This document shows, one piece after another, positions 10,980 through 24,400 of a DNA stretch of 64,000 nucleotides. Made by a program: the position numbers and the translations under genes. This DNA is from Chimonanthus salicifolius. Its lineage: Eukaryota > Streptophyta > Magnoliopsida > Laurales > Calycanthaceae. Numbering within the stretch: the first letter of the stretch is position 1; each line of letters begins with the position of its first letter. The DNA lies in assembly GCA_013350335.1 (NCBI GenBank), contig CM023539.1:38426631-38490630 (forward strand). Reading direction: 5' to 3'. The notes beneath the pieces were generated by a model. The model saw only the letters and a list, made by a program, of their open reading frames with translations. It made no database searches and was not told the origin of the DNA.

Positions 10980-12263
10980 CAGGGGTCAAAATATCGGCCG
11001 ATACTGTGCGTATCGGCCGATATAATTCGGATTTTTGACCGCCGAATTATATCGGCCGATACGTATAGTATCGGCCGTACAAAAAAAAATTCGGCCGATA
11101 TGACCGAATTTTTGACCGAATTATCGGTCTTGATATCGGCCGAATTTTAAAATTTCGGTTTTTTTCTTTTTTTTTTAAAAGCGCCCTTTTTTTTTTAAAA
11201 TAGCGGACAACAATGGGAAGAGAAAAAAGAAAATATGGAGAAAAGATGAAGAAAAAAAATAGCACACCTTTCACAACTTCTTTTCTCTTCTCTCTGTTCT
11301 TCGTTGATGGGAAAAATACAGAGAATGGGAAAAATAGAGAGAGTGGCGGCGGCTGCTAGGGTTTAACAGAGAGAGTGAAAGAGAAGAAGGGTATTAGGGT
11401 TTTTAAGTGAAAAGGCATTTGACCAAAAGCAACTCTCGAGCTGTATAAAGAACTCACTTGAAAATTATTTTATCAAAGTTATTTTTTAAATTTTGTACTT
11501 GATAATATTCTCTTTTAAAATTTTAAATGCACTGTGTATTTCTAAAAATTTTCAAATTGAATATCCGGACTAATTATGAAAATCTGATAAAAATACTTTA
11601 ACACTTGAAGGTATTTTGACACTCTTAAATATTTAAAATACAGTATTTTACAAATAAAGGTATCCCTAGGGTATGCCTAAAACACATTTAGGAGTGTCAA
11701 AAGACCTTGAAGTCTTAAAGTATATTTATCAAGTTATCATATTTAGTCCGGATATTCAATTTGAGAAATTTTGAAAATACACGATGCTTAAAAAATAATG
11801 TGCATACTGTATTAAATAATAAAATCTCCTTTAAAACTTTAAAGTTATTTTTTAAGCACTGTGTATTTTCAAAATTTCTCAAATTGAATATCCGGACTAA
11901 TTACGATAATCTGATAAAAATACTTTAAGACTTAAAGGTCTTTTGACTTTCCTAAATGTATTTTCGGCACGTCCTAAGGATACCCTTATTTGTAAAATAC
12001 TGTATTTTCAGTACACCCTAGAGATACCCTAACTTAAAATAATACTCATTGACTAAGAAAATAAATTATGAAATTATTTCTACAAATTTTCCTCATTTAT
12101 ATCATTTTCCTTGTAATTTTCACAATTTTATTACTAATTATATAATTTCCCGTTATCGAAACTTCAAAACTATATTAGAAGATGTAAATGTCCGATATTT
12201 TATGAAAAAATTACATATTCAATAAGCCCATAATTATCTGCATTTATTGTAATTTTTTTGAAA

Positions 12264-12295
<32 letters not shown>

Positions 12296-12401
12296 CGGGT
12301 AGGAGAGAGAAAAAATTCGGCCGATATATCGGCCGAACCGATATATCGGCCGATATGAAAAATCGGCCGGGATCTCGGCCCGGCCGATTTTTCTACCCCT
12401 G
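10980..12401. mobile_element. Non-autonomous hAT element with ATCGGCCGAT-rich termini and 8-bp TSD
   Basis: Begins CAGGGGTCAAAATATCGGCC and ends, on the opposite strand, CAGGGGTAGAAAAATCGGCC. The exact 8-bp duplication GCTTGACC lies at 10972-10979 and 12402-12409. The termini are packed with the palindrome ATCGGCCGAT and GACCGAATT variants. The interior holds three copies of one unit in alternating orientation (about 11515-11670 forward, 11671-11810 reverse, 11853-12030 forward), marked by AATTGAATATCCGGACTAAT. No transposase. A short relative lies at 55143-55420. Confidence 0.85.
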
Positions 12402-12409
12402 GCTTGACC

Positions 12410-15213
12410 CTAATTGCAATTAGAGTATATCAAAGTCGCAGTGATAATTGGGTATATAGATGTCCACAGATATAAACGTTTATGACAAGTGTCATGTGTA
12501 GCCATTATTTTAAGTGTTCCTACATGTGAGAATGTGAAAAATGAGACCGTAGCTTTCACTTTCACAGCAAATTGCTTTTGTAATATTGTGCCTCTAAGTC
12601 AATGGTGAAAAGCATGACATAAGTTTGGTGTAAAGTAATCGTTAAATAGCTTAAACTCAATTATTGGAGGTCACATGTGGCCTTAAAATGGATTAAAGAA
12701 TCTTAAAATTTAAACCTTATCATTGCAATCATATATTTAAGGGACCATTGGGCTATCTTATTATATAATTTTTTTTTTAGATTAATGGGTGGAAAACTCA
12801 GAATATAATTTAAAGTTAAACTGTAATGAATCCGGTTGCGTCTTTGTGTTAGACGCACTCATGTTTTTTTTTTTTTCTTTTTCTATTCATATTTTATCAT
12901 GTCAACAACCTGCACAAATCATGTTTCTCTTGTGTTCCCGTCGCCGTATCCGATGATGTCTCGATCGAGACTCGATTGAATAAAATTGAGGAATTGACCC
13001 TTCAAATCCATGATTGAACTGATGGAGGGAAGAGAAAGTCCCACTTCAAATACCATGTCAGCAGCCACGTTAGAGGGTCTCACGGAAGTGCCAGACGTGC
13101 TGCGTTTGAAGTCGGACCAGAAAGAACCCAATTTGGCAACTCAGTGAATCAGCCAAACAGAGAAAGGCTGTCGAGAATCAACAATGGAATCCAACCCAAA
13201 ACGGCAACACGATTTGAGCAGAAGAAAAACAAAAGGAAAAGGCGCTGGAAATGGAGAAAGGAACAACAACAAGAAGAAAATAAAATTGAGAGAGAACGAA
13301 AGAAAGGGAATCAATAGGATCGGGTAAGGAGAAACGATGAACGAACAGAAAGAGAAAGAGAAGAAAACTTGGCAAGCAGGTGATGACCGGACCGAAAGTA
13401 AAGACAAGAAAGAAAGAAGGAGAAGAAGAAGAAAAAAGAAAGAAAAGAAAATAGAGACCGGACCGAGAAGGCAGAGAAGGAAATGCAGAGAGAAGAAAAG
13501 AAAGAAGAATGGAGGAGCCAGCAGAGACGTTCGAGAGGAAGAGAACGACAAAACCCGACTTGACCCGTCCGAGTCGAGTTCGGACTGTGATCCGAATTTG
13601 CTATTTTTTAAATTTATTTTATTTCTTTAAGAAAATAAGACCTATAATTCAGTGTTTGGCCAAGGCTCTGTACACTTGAATTGAACTCAAGTTTTTTTTT
13701 TGCTTTGAGCGAAAGTTTTAGTTTCATTTTACGTTGAATTGTTTCGAACGTTCATGTCTTATACTTCTAATCCTTAATTAAATTCTAATTCCACAGCCGA
13801 ATTAAGTATAAGAAGGTTCAATGTACATTACACTGAATTAGTGTTGAATTAAAATACAATGAATGCATATGGCTTATTTTGACATTTAATTTTGAATCTT
13901 TCACTCTTTTTTCTTACTCGTTTAAAAATTATATTAATTGTTACTATTACAAATTTAAATAATTTAAGTTTTCAGCTTTGTGGTAAAAGATTTTAAATTT
14001 TAATTATATGTAACTTTTTGTATAAATTTTAATTTACAAAAGCCTTAAATTAACGAAAAACATCTATTAACAACACCCGTACTATTTTATATCATCATGA
14101 ACATGATAGCCTATTTAAGGGATATTTTTGTAATTTACTCTAAATGTATTTTGTAATTTCAAGAGAGATTTTTCTATTTCATTTAATCTAGGGCTTGTAA
14201 AAGAGGAGAGAGAACAGAGTTGCAAAGAGATGTTTACCTCTATCTATGAAAGGGTTTGGGTTTAGTACAGTTTTACATTTCATTATTTCTTTTTTTTTTT
14301 CTTCTATAAAAATTCTATATTATCTTAGAATTCTAGTTTCAATCTTAGATTGGATTCTATTCTTAAAACTCAAAGTGTGTATTGCATTGGGTACCAAAGG
14401 CTTTTATTTATACTTTTCTACAAGCGAAAGTAAATTGAACCTGTAACATTTATAATTTCTCTACTTAATTGACAATATGCCATGTCATTAATCCTTGTCA
14501 CACTCTTATCCTCCAATCCTACATTGACACATCATTAGTAGAATATTCTCCTTGATAGAGATCTACTTCTTTCTTTCTTTGGCTACTAAAGGACAAGCAA
14601 AAGTAAAGTCAATCACTTCCAAGTACATTCCTCAAATGTTAAAATTCCTTATAAATCAAGTTTCAACATGCCATAGAGAACATATTGAAAAGATAAACCC
14701 TGAATTTTAAAAAGTATTCCCCCCAATTTTAATGAAGACAAGAAATTGCATGCATCCAAAGCTAAAATGGTGGCAGCACGTCCAACACAGAGATGAAGAG
14801 CAGGTACATGCCACAAATAAAATAGAGATGATGGGTTTCCAATGGTTAAGCATGTCCAAATAGTAAGAAGAGCTAATGCTAGTAAGCATGTTAATGGCTA
14901 TTGTAAAATGGTAGCTAAATTTTGCAATCACACTGTTCCGTAAGCTTTTCCAAGTCTCCTCAAATTTGAGTAGTAAAAAATTAAGTATTTTATACCATGT
15001 AAAAAAAAGAGAAAAGAAAAGAAAAAATCAAGTACACTGCCGACAAATTTCTCCCTCTACATTTCTCCTTCCCCATGCAGTATTCCTTCCCTGCATCTAC
15101 TAGAAATATATGCCAGAAATCACCAGCAACATTGCTCACGAGTTCATAACATGTATGCATCAGAGTCCTTGCAGGCTACAAAATTGTTTCAATTAAGAGA
15201 GTCGTGTTGAGCC
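12410..15213. other. Gene-free spacer with a purine-rich tract
   Basis: The plus strand between about 13330 and 13520 is nearly all purine and gives spurious Lys/Arg/Glu-rich and Ser/Phe-rich frames. Text around 12945-13035 (TCGATCGAGACTCGATT and CTGATGGAGGGAAG) is echoed at 46893-46965, so a dispersed repeat family is likely. 14700-15213 would contain the 3' UTR of the RETICULATA-related gene, but no clear poly(A) signal was fixed. Confidence 0.4.
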
Positions 15214-15472
15214 TTACGCTGAACTTTCTACTTTCTTCCTAACAACCCTCTTCCTCCGTGGCTTGGGAGGAGCAGATGCATCTCCAACACCCTGCTTGAT
15301 ACCAAAGAGCCCTGAGACAATGGCATTCTTTGAGATGAACCAGCTTGAACCTTGCCTCTCAGCAACCTCGGATGGTCTGCTGTAAGCCAGGGTATCTGAT
15401 AGAACCAGTGGATCTGGTTCCAACCCGAGCCATGCATGCCTTGATATCTCTCCAACTTGAACGTTTAAAGCC
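15214..15472 (-). CDS. RER1: RETICULATA-related gene, exon 8 (residues 425-510)
   Basis: Begins after the acceptor TCCAAAG with the base completing an Arg codon, then [21 protein letters not shown]. The conserved [14 protein letters not shown] motif is followed by a Lys/Arg-rich tail and TAA at 15214-15216. Confidence 0.9.
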
Positions 15473-18400
15473 CTTTGGACAAATGAAAACCATTATTGAC
15501 TGATCTAAACGGATGCATCATAAAATTTCGAGTAAATTGACATACAACAAGTAACATATTAATTAACTAATTAACTAAACAAGAACCCTGGTATTCAACA
15601 TTCTCTGTTGATCCACGCATATAGATCCATCTCCTATGCATCTTTTACTGCCAGTGATGGACGTGGCCAGAACCCTTTTTATTGAACTGGTAACTGAATT
15701 TTATTACAAGTGCATTAACTACATGAAGATAATAGACCCATCTTTAACAGCAGAGCTTAGCAGTGTACACTGCAATTTTGTTACACAGTAAAATGAGTCT
15801 CACCATCGCATAAGGATTACAGCATATTATGCACATTTCTTTAATAACGAATAACGCTCAGCAGATTTCACCATTACCAAAAACATGAAGCAGGTATCAA
15901 ATATAGCAATATAAACTTTACCATCTAGCAGCTTAAACATGCAAAATAGAACACAAACTTTACACCAAAGCCCATACCATTTTCTGGCAATGAATCCAAT
16001 ATTTAGTTACTGCTTTGTAACATTCCATAGATGGAAGGCAGCATGGAAGTTAGGGTAGCATAAGACACTTCTAATTATTTTGGACCATGATGGATTAAAA
16101 CCACCACAAGTAATTCTCATCAAAATGATAAAGTTGATATATTTTATTTATCATAGAAACTTGAGAATCATTTAAAAGTTAAAATCAATGAAAAAGGATT
16201 GCTTTAGGTACATGTCAGGGTAATGATTGCTTTAGGTACATGTCAAATGAAGCTAGCATGACATTCTCATGGGCTTTAATTCTCTTTTGCAGTAAAAAAC
16301 ATTCCTAGTTTTATGCCTACGGTGATAAGTCCTTTTAAGCAACGAGACCAAACAATTCTTAGTGTAATTTTTTTTTGCAGGCAAAAACATCTAAAATGAA
16401 CTTTAAGACTACAAAACAGAAATAAAATATTTCTTTATCAAATACTGGTGCCATGCTGCAAATCATAATAACAAGAACCTTTAGCACACCTGCTAAGGGC
16501 TAATTGCTACAGCATAAAGGTTGTTGGTTCAAGTCTCGTTGGCGTCAGATAGACAATCAGTCCATGGAATCAATTTACCAAATCTATATATAAAAGGCCA
16601 AACCCAAATGGATGGGATGAATGGCCTATGATGATGATGATGTAAGTTGTAACACGTGAGCAATGGGACCATGTTCTCATTGAAGCACAACACTGAACCA
16701 AAATACTGCACTGTACACTGTAGTTGGCCCAAGTCCTTGTATGAGTCAAAGGTCTACCTCAATGAGCAGCATGCTCTCCCAATCTCCCTCATGAATGAAA
16801 AATACTAAAGCAGTCAAGACAAGAAGGTAAAAAAGAAGTGTTAACTGGTTCCACTTCTGAAAAAGTCACAGAAAGTTGGAAAAAAAAGGACAATTCTGCT
16901 AGAGGTTCCATTTTGACTTCATAAAGAATTTTTTTAAAAAAAAAGAGGTCAAGAGAATATACTAATTAAAGAAAACATATGATGATGATGTAAGTTGTAA
17001 CACGTGAGCAATGGGACCGTGTTCTCATTGAAGCACAACACTGAACCAAAATACTGCACTGTACACTGTAGTTGGCCCAAGTCCTTGTATGAGTCAAAGG
17101 TCTACCTCAATGAGCAGCATGCTCTCCCAATCTCCCTCATGAATGAAAAATACTAAAGCAGTCAAGACAAGAAGGTAAAAAAGAAGTGTTAACTGGTTCC
17201 ACTTCTGAAAAAGTCACAGAAAGTTGGAAAAAAAAGGACAATTCTGCTAGAGGTTCCATTTTGACTTCATAAAGAATTTTTTTAAAAAAAAAGAGGTCAA
17301 GAGAATATACTAATTAAAGAAAACACAACAATACAAAAATAAATGGCTGAGATGGAAGAAAAAAAGAAGAAAAACTTACAAAAGGGGAAAAGAAAAAAGA
17401 AGAAAGGCATAATCAAGACAGAAAAGTCCAATATCATTTTTTATCTAGAGATGCCATGTTTTGCCAATAAACCTGCCACACCATTTGGCAATCTGCAGAA
17501 ATGCATAAAAGAGACATCCAAATAATGACAAAGGTGTGAAATCTCTCTAAGTATCATCCTCGATGGAGGCTTCCTAGTTCCCTCAGATCACTTGGCAGCA
17601 TTAAATCAGTTGCTTTCAACAATTACTCTGCCCTCTTATCTGAATGCTATATCAGAGGGTTGGCCCCACCCTTTGACATGGCAAAAGAGATGGATGGATA
17701 CAAATCATGGGAACTATGGGCAGAACGGGCCTGTTCAAAGTGCCCCTCTACAAATTACCCTAACTTGATTTAAGGCCCCATAGTTAGTTCCATTTATATA
17801 TATTTTTTATGTTTATAACACATCAGGTGAATCAGTCCAATCGGTGTCAGCCTGGACAAGTTTGAATTTAGGGAGCAAAGTAATGGGAAGAGTTTCGATC
17901 AATCAATAGGTCTGCATGGGCAGTATGAACAGATTTTCTGCACAATCTTATTCTAGATTTTCCCTATATACACATATAGAGACAGTACATGCTGCACTGC
18001 ATATGTATATTATGCATACATAAAATGATGACAGAAGTGATAATCTGGGTTTCTACAAAGGAATGGCAAGTTTCAAAAAATAAATTATGTACATGTACAG
18101 GATAGAAGATACTATAGAAGACAGTTTCAGTTGGAGAAAAATTACCTCAATGTTGTGCTGAAAAATAACACCACTCCAAGAACATCAAAGTAATTGAACA
18201 TAGCTCTATCCACTCCACATAAGACCTGATACCGCAGGTTTGCAAAAAGTCCCAAGAATGCACCATAGCCAAGAGCATTGCTACTCACAGATGGGATTGT
18301 TACTGATGGCCTTTGATGTGGTAATTATGACAGTAGTGCAGATTAATTAGTAAAATCCCAGTGTACGTAATAAGTAAAAAAGAACAGCACCTGAAACAAA

Positions 18401-21400
18401 TGAAGCAAGAATATAATGTGCTCTGTACCTCTCTTTCTTGGTGGCAGTAGCTTTTGATAAAGCACCTTGAGCTGCTCCAGCAATTAATCCAACCAGACAA
18501 AATTCTGCACCCTTGTAAAAGAAAGAGTGAATTCTTTTCTGCAAATCAAATTCTCGAAGAGGATAGCTTTTCTCAAAAATATTGTTAGGTAACTTCTGCA
18601 ATGTATTTTGCAAGTCATAGCGGAATGTATTTCCATACGAGCGACAGGGAGCCAATGACCAGACAATAAAAGCATTACAAGATAGTGCTGTCAGGACATT
18701 GATAAGCGCCAAGTCCCATTCCTGCTTTATCCTGGAATACCAATCAAATGATATGAACATCCAATAGATATATATCCAAATTGAATTTGTTTATCCTTCC
18801 AATTGAATATTAACATCAACAATCATACCTTCCTTTGCGATTCTTCAACTCCCACCAGCCAGAATAACCTAGTGTAGCAACCTGCTCTAGAAGTAATTTA
18901 TATAAGAAATTTGGATCTGCAAGCATCCTGCACAGAAATTAAAGATGCGATGAGAAACTAAAGGATGAGCCCAGCACTAAGTCTAAATATCATGCTATCA
19001 TGAATATTGGTAGACCACTGAAAAGGTGGAAGGATGAGATAAAGAAAAACATAATACATGGTGGAATAACTGACTGTATGATAGATGATAATGAAGAAGT
19101 AGAACTCAAAAAAAAATTTTTTTTTTTTTTTTGAGCAGTAAGTAGAACTCAAAAAGTTGAACCCAAGAAGATGCATTTTTGGCATTTGATGATGATTATG
19201 ATGAATGGAAAACATTGGTAGAACAAAGCAAGCTTGTGCGTTGGCAGTATTATATAATACAAGTAATGAGTTCTCCAATGGCATGCAGAGATCTCCCAAG
19301 ATAAGTCTATTGCCTGTGTCCAATATTTCCATATCAAGTATAAAATCAGATGCCAAGGTGTATTTATGTCAGACAAAATCCTCTGCCCCAGTTAAATTAT
19401 TAGTGATATTTGCCATCTCCTTCACAGTATGATCCAACATGAAATACTAGAGAGGCTCAATAGCGCACATATGGTTTAGTTTCTTCTATACTATGAGAAG
19501 GCCTCTTTAGCACAGGGATAGACAGTCCATCCAAGTTGAGATTTTGGCCCCAGTAAAAATGAGAAAAAATTTGGAGACAAAAGGAAGGATATCAGAGGGA
19601 TTTGACAAATCCTGCATCATTGTTTAACTAAAAAAGGTAGCTGCATCAACCAGGATTTGGTATGTTGGGAGGGATGTCGCAAAAAGGCTATTCTCAAACA
19701 CAAGTACATGCAACAGAAACTTAATATAAAGCAGAAGCAATACATTTGCCACAAAGCTCCTGCAACTGAAAAGCAAAAGTTGTTGGTAGATTTCTCACTA
19801 ACCAACAACTGTATAATAAATAAAGCAACCTGACTGGAAAAAACATCCTGAGGCAGGATTTAGTCTGAGTTGCATTATGCCAACTTGCAACTTTGCTTTC
19901 ACTTTGGACACATGAGTTTTGGATGGTTTAGAATCCAATTTATACAGGACAGGTGAAAATGAAGCACTTTGATTGTATACAAATAGCACAAACAACTCAA
20001 TTCCATCAATCTAATACCAAAAGAACCCCAAAAAACAAAAAAGGACATGACTGATGACATTAAGCTGGACAGAGGATACAACAAATGTTCTGAATTGGTC
20101 TTCTCTCAAAAAAGAACCCACTCCTTTTTCTTGTACAAGGAAATCAGTGACCAAGTCAAAAGAGGTGGAAGAATTGGAAAAGAAAAGGAAAAGTGTAGCA
20201 AATGCAACATGGAAGAGATGCCATAAGGGAAGGGTAGGCCGGGGCACCACCTACATGGAGAGATTTTCTCCTTCTCTCACAAGAAATCAAGCAATTTTTT
20301 TTTAAGTCCAAGGTATCCAAGCCTCTTAGAGCACCTGACTAAGTCTTTGGGGTATATGCAAACCTTCCTATCCACACACACCAGGTAAAACTAGAGGGAG
20401 TAGCCCTTATATGTTGAGAGTGGGACTCGAACCGAGAACCTCCCACAGCTTATTAGGGTTCTTAACCGTCAAGCCAACCCTCACAAGTTCACAAGAAATC
20501 AAGCAATTGGCAAGGAAATGTTGGGCTCCCATGCACTCTCTCTTGGGATTTTCTTTTTCTATTGCCTTTTGTACTTTACCTGCACGACTTGTGCCTTCTT
20601 GCTATTAATGAAGTCACCATTTCAACCAAAAAAAGCTCTCTTGTGATTTTCTATATTTCCTTAGGTTTATTTTTAAATAATGCCATGTATTTTTCTTACT
20701 AGAGGAATTACAATTAGGATAAGTGTTTAGATAGGATTGGTGACATGAGGTGTAACTGGAATAGAATTGAAACTTGTCCTAATTGGGGGTGTAATTGAAA
20801 TAGAATTGAATCTTAGGATTTTCTTTTTCTATTGCCTTTTGTACTTTACCGGCACGACTTGTGCCTTTTTGCTATTAATGAAGTCACCATTTAAAAAAGA
20901 AAACTCTCTTGGGATTTTCTTTATTTTCTTATGTTTATCTCTAAATAATGCCATGTATTTTTCTTACTAGAGGAATTACAATTAGGACAAGTGTTTATTT
21001 AGGATTGGTGACATGAGGTGTAACTGGAATAGAATTGAATCTTGTGCGAATTGGGGGGGTTCACAAGTCGAGTTCAGGTCTGTGCTAATTGGAGGTGTTC
21101 ATCATTAGTTGGGACTCTAGTAACTTCATCAAAGTGGACTCTTTCAGTGGTGAGTTTTCATTATCAGTGCTTTTCCAAGATCAAATTTCCGATATGACGT
21201 GCACTTTAACCTGAGTCTATGGCATGTGTGATGAGCCTAGAAAGATTGGTTTTATTGCTAAGATTGAATCTCTTAAAGGGTCAGTGGAATAATAGTTGGT
21301 GTAACTGTGGTGACTTCAATCTCATTAGATTTCCTCATGAGAAAGGGAGGTAACAAGGCTCACTCCCACTATGTGCCGTTTTTCGGATTGTATTTCCTCT

Positions 21401-24400
21401 GTTGGCTTTGTGGACCTTCCCCTATCTGGAACAAAGTTTACTTGGTCCAATGACCAAGAGAGGCCTATTCTTTCACGGATTGAAAGGTTCCTTGTTTCCA
21501 CTGAGTGGATGGATCTTTTTCCGGATTCACACATATCTTCTTTTCATTTACACATCTCTGATCATTGGCCTTTGGTTCTGGATACTTTTGATCAGTCTCG
21601 GGGCCATGCTCCCTTTAAATTCGAATTATGTTGGGTAAAAGAAAAAGGTTTCAGGGATCTCATTGCGCAATGGTGGTCAAAATCCACCCCTATTGGTAAC
21701 AAATGCTTTATTATTCATCAAAATTGAAGTTTTCGAAGTCCAAGTTAAAAAGTTGGTGTGCAACCAGTTTTGGGTCTTTATCAGAATCCCTTGCTTCTCT
21801 TCACATTGGTATCAATCAGATTGATCTTTGTGAGCAAACTGGATCCATTTTTGAGGAGGATGTCTTCCTTCGCCATAGCCTACAAGAATAATATTGAGTC
21901 AAAAGTATAAAGGAGGAGATCAAGTGGAGATAGAGATCTAGAGAAAAGTAGATTAAGGAAGGGGATAAAAACACCAAGTTTTCCCATGCCATTGCTCACT
22001 AACAGTTGATGATGGACAATAACATATAAAGAGGAGATCAGTGGTACTAGTATGAATCATTTCGAGCAGTTGTATACAACCAACTCATTCGACAGGTTGC
22101 CAATTTTTGAGCTTCCCTTCAGGTCTATTTCCTCTAAGGAAGCTTCCTCCTTGAGCGGCCTTTTTCTGAGGATGAAGTAAAAAATGCAGTTTGGGACCTT
22201 AGCAAGGATAGAGCACCTGGACAGGATGGCTTCCCCATCACTTTCTTTAAGATTTTTTGGGACATAATAAAGCATGATCTCATTGCTTTCATAGTGGAAT
22301 TTCATCAAAGAGGTCATCTTCCAAAGGAGTTAAGGGCAACTTTTCTTGTATTGGTGCCTAAGAAGGATGGTGCTTCTGCTCTCTTTGACTTTAGGCCTTT
22401 CAGTCTTCTTGGAAGTCTCTACAAGATTTTGTCCAAGGTACTTGCAAACAGACTCAAGCACTTCCTCCCCACGCTAATCTCTCCATCTCAGTCTGTTGTT
22501 GTTGAGGGTCACCAAATTATGGATGCGGTCATTACTGCTCATGAGTGGATTGATTCTCAACATAAGTCTCGTCGGAAAGGTATAATTTGCAAACTCGATT
22601 TGGAAAAGGCTTATGATATGGTGGATTGGCACTTCCTTCATTTTGTTCTATCTAGCATGGGTTCCAGCAAGAAATGGTGTTAATGGATTTATGGGTGTGT
22701 TTTTTCAGCTCACCACCCAACCTCATTAACGGATCGCCTAAAGGTTTCTTCAAGAGTTCCAGGGTATTCAACAGGGTGACCCTCTGTCTCTAGCTCTCGT
22801 CATCATGGTGGCAGAGTCCTTGAGCCTTCTCCTAACCAAAGTTGCTCCCTTATTCACAGCTTCAGAATTGGTGAATCTCTGCTACAGGTTCACCGTTTAC
22901 AATTTATGGATGACACCATCATTTTCTGCGAGGCTACTGAAGAGTATACTATGAATCTGCGATCTCTGCTCAAATGGTTCGAGTTGTCTTCCTCCCTCCG
23001 TATCAACTATCAACTACCAAAAGCGTGAAATTTTCGTATCAATGTGAATGACAATGAACTAGGATTTTTCTCAGAGATTTTGGGATGTGTATCCTCTTCT
23101 CTACCCTCCACTTATTTAGGGCTTTCTCTTTGCATTGGCTCTCCTGGATATTTCCAGTGGGAGTCCATCATACATAAGTTCAGCAAGCGCCTAACTTCAT
23201 GGAGGGAAGTACTTGTCCTTCAGTGGCAGGATCACTCTACTTAAAGCAGTCCTCTTTGCAATTCCAATCTACTTCCTATCACCATTTAGATGCCCAAGTA
23301 AAGTTGTTCAGTCATGAAGAATTTCATGTGGGGCGACCAAGAAGATAGAAGAAAATACCACCTGGTTAGTTGGGAGCAAGTTTGTCTTCCTATTCGTGAT
23401 GGAGGTCTTAGAGTACGGCCTATCAAGGAAGTAAATATTGCTCCTCTCTCTAAGTGGCTTTGGAGACTTGGCACTGAGGGGGTTTTTTTTTCTTATTTTA
23501 AATCGATCTTGATCTAGAGAGTGGGAAATCAAGGATGGGAGATCAATCCTTTCCCCCGCAGAGCATCCAGTATGTGGAGAGCTATTGCAGCTTGTGTTGA
23601 GAAATTTAAATAAGGGATCAAATTTAAGATGGGGCGGGGTAATAGAGTTAAGTTTTGGACAGAGCCTTGGCGTGACAATACAACTTTGGCAACCTGATTT
23701 CCTTCCCTTTACCATCTATATCAGTTTCTGGTAGGGATCATTTCAGATTTCTATTCCATAAGCAATAATCAGGTTGTCTGGAATCTTTTCATCCGGCGTA
23801 ATCTTTATGATTCAGAGATTGATGACTATTCAGCACTTCTACATATCCTTTCTTCCTACCGGATTCGAATCTTTAACGATGACCGCCTCGTATGGTGATC
23901 CAACTGGTTGTATCTCTATCAAGTCTTTCTTCAAGTAAGAAAATCGGACGACTACTCCTGCTATTGTCAACTTAGATATTTGGACATCCAAAGCTCCTCC
24001 CCCTGCAATTGCTTCCTTTGGACCTCGGGCATAGACAAAATTCTGACCCAAGACAACGTGCGCAAAATAGGAAGAATCATTGTTAGTGCTTGTCCTGTTT
24101 GCCTCCAAGGCCTCAGAAGAGATGAATGACCTCATTATTCATTACCCTTTCTCCTATGCAATGTGGAATTCTGTGCTGGAGAAGTTTGGTGTGCATTTAG
24201 GTTATGCCTTCTACAGTGGCTAAATTTTTTATGCTTGGGACTTTGGTTCGATCTCCCCAAATGCTCCTCTTTGTGACGCTTGGCTTGCTTTGCCATTGTG
24301 TGGAGTTTATAGGAGGGGCATAACAATAGAATTATTTTTAATGGTGTAACAATAGAATTATTAAGGCTGTGCCAAATCATCTGAAACAATTTCTATTAGA

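Larger units (their letters stand above)
15473..18145 (-). other. RETICULATA-related intron 7 (2.67 kb)
   Basis: Spacer between exons 7 and 8. It contains a SINE-like segment near 16484-16630 and the 347-bp tandem duplication at 16631-17325. No gene is hidden on the plus strand; the Lys-rich frame near 17343 is low complexity. Confidence 0.85.

Noticed and set aside
13141..13630. Long frames on both strands of the purine-rich tract
   Set aside because: Lys/Arg/Glu-rich on one strand and Ser/Phe/Leu-rich on the other; this is pure low complexity without any motif.
20297..20488. Possible tRNA gene (perfect B-box GGTTCGAGTCC)
   Set aside because: No cloverleaf acceptor pairing, an A-rich tail and a 20-bp flanking duplication show it is a SINE.
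22057..23715. Minus-strand frames across the LINE body
   Set aside because: Antisense shadows of RT and connector sequence; the plus strand carries the conserved motifs.
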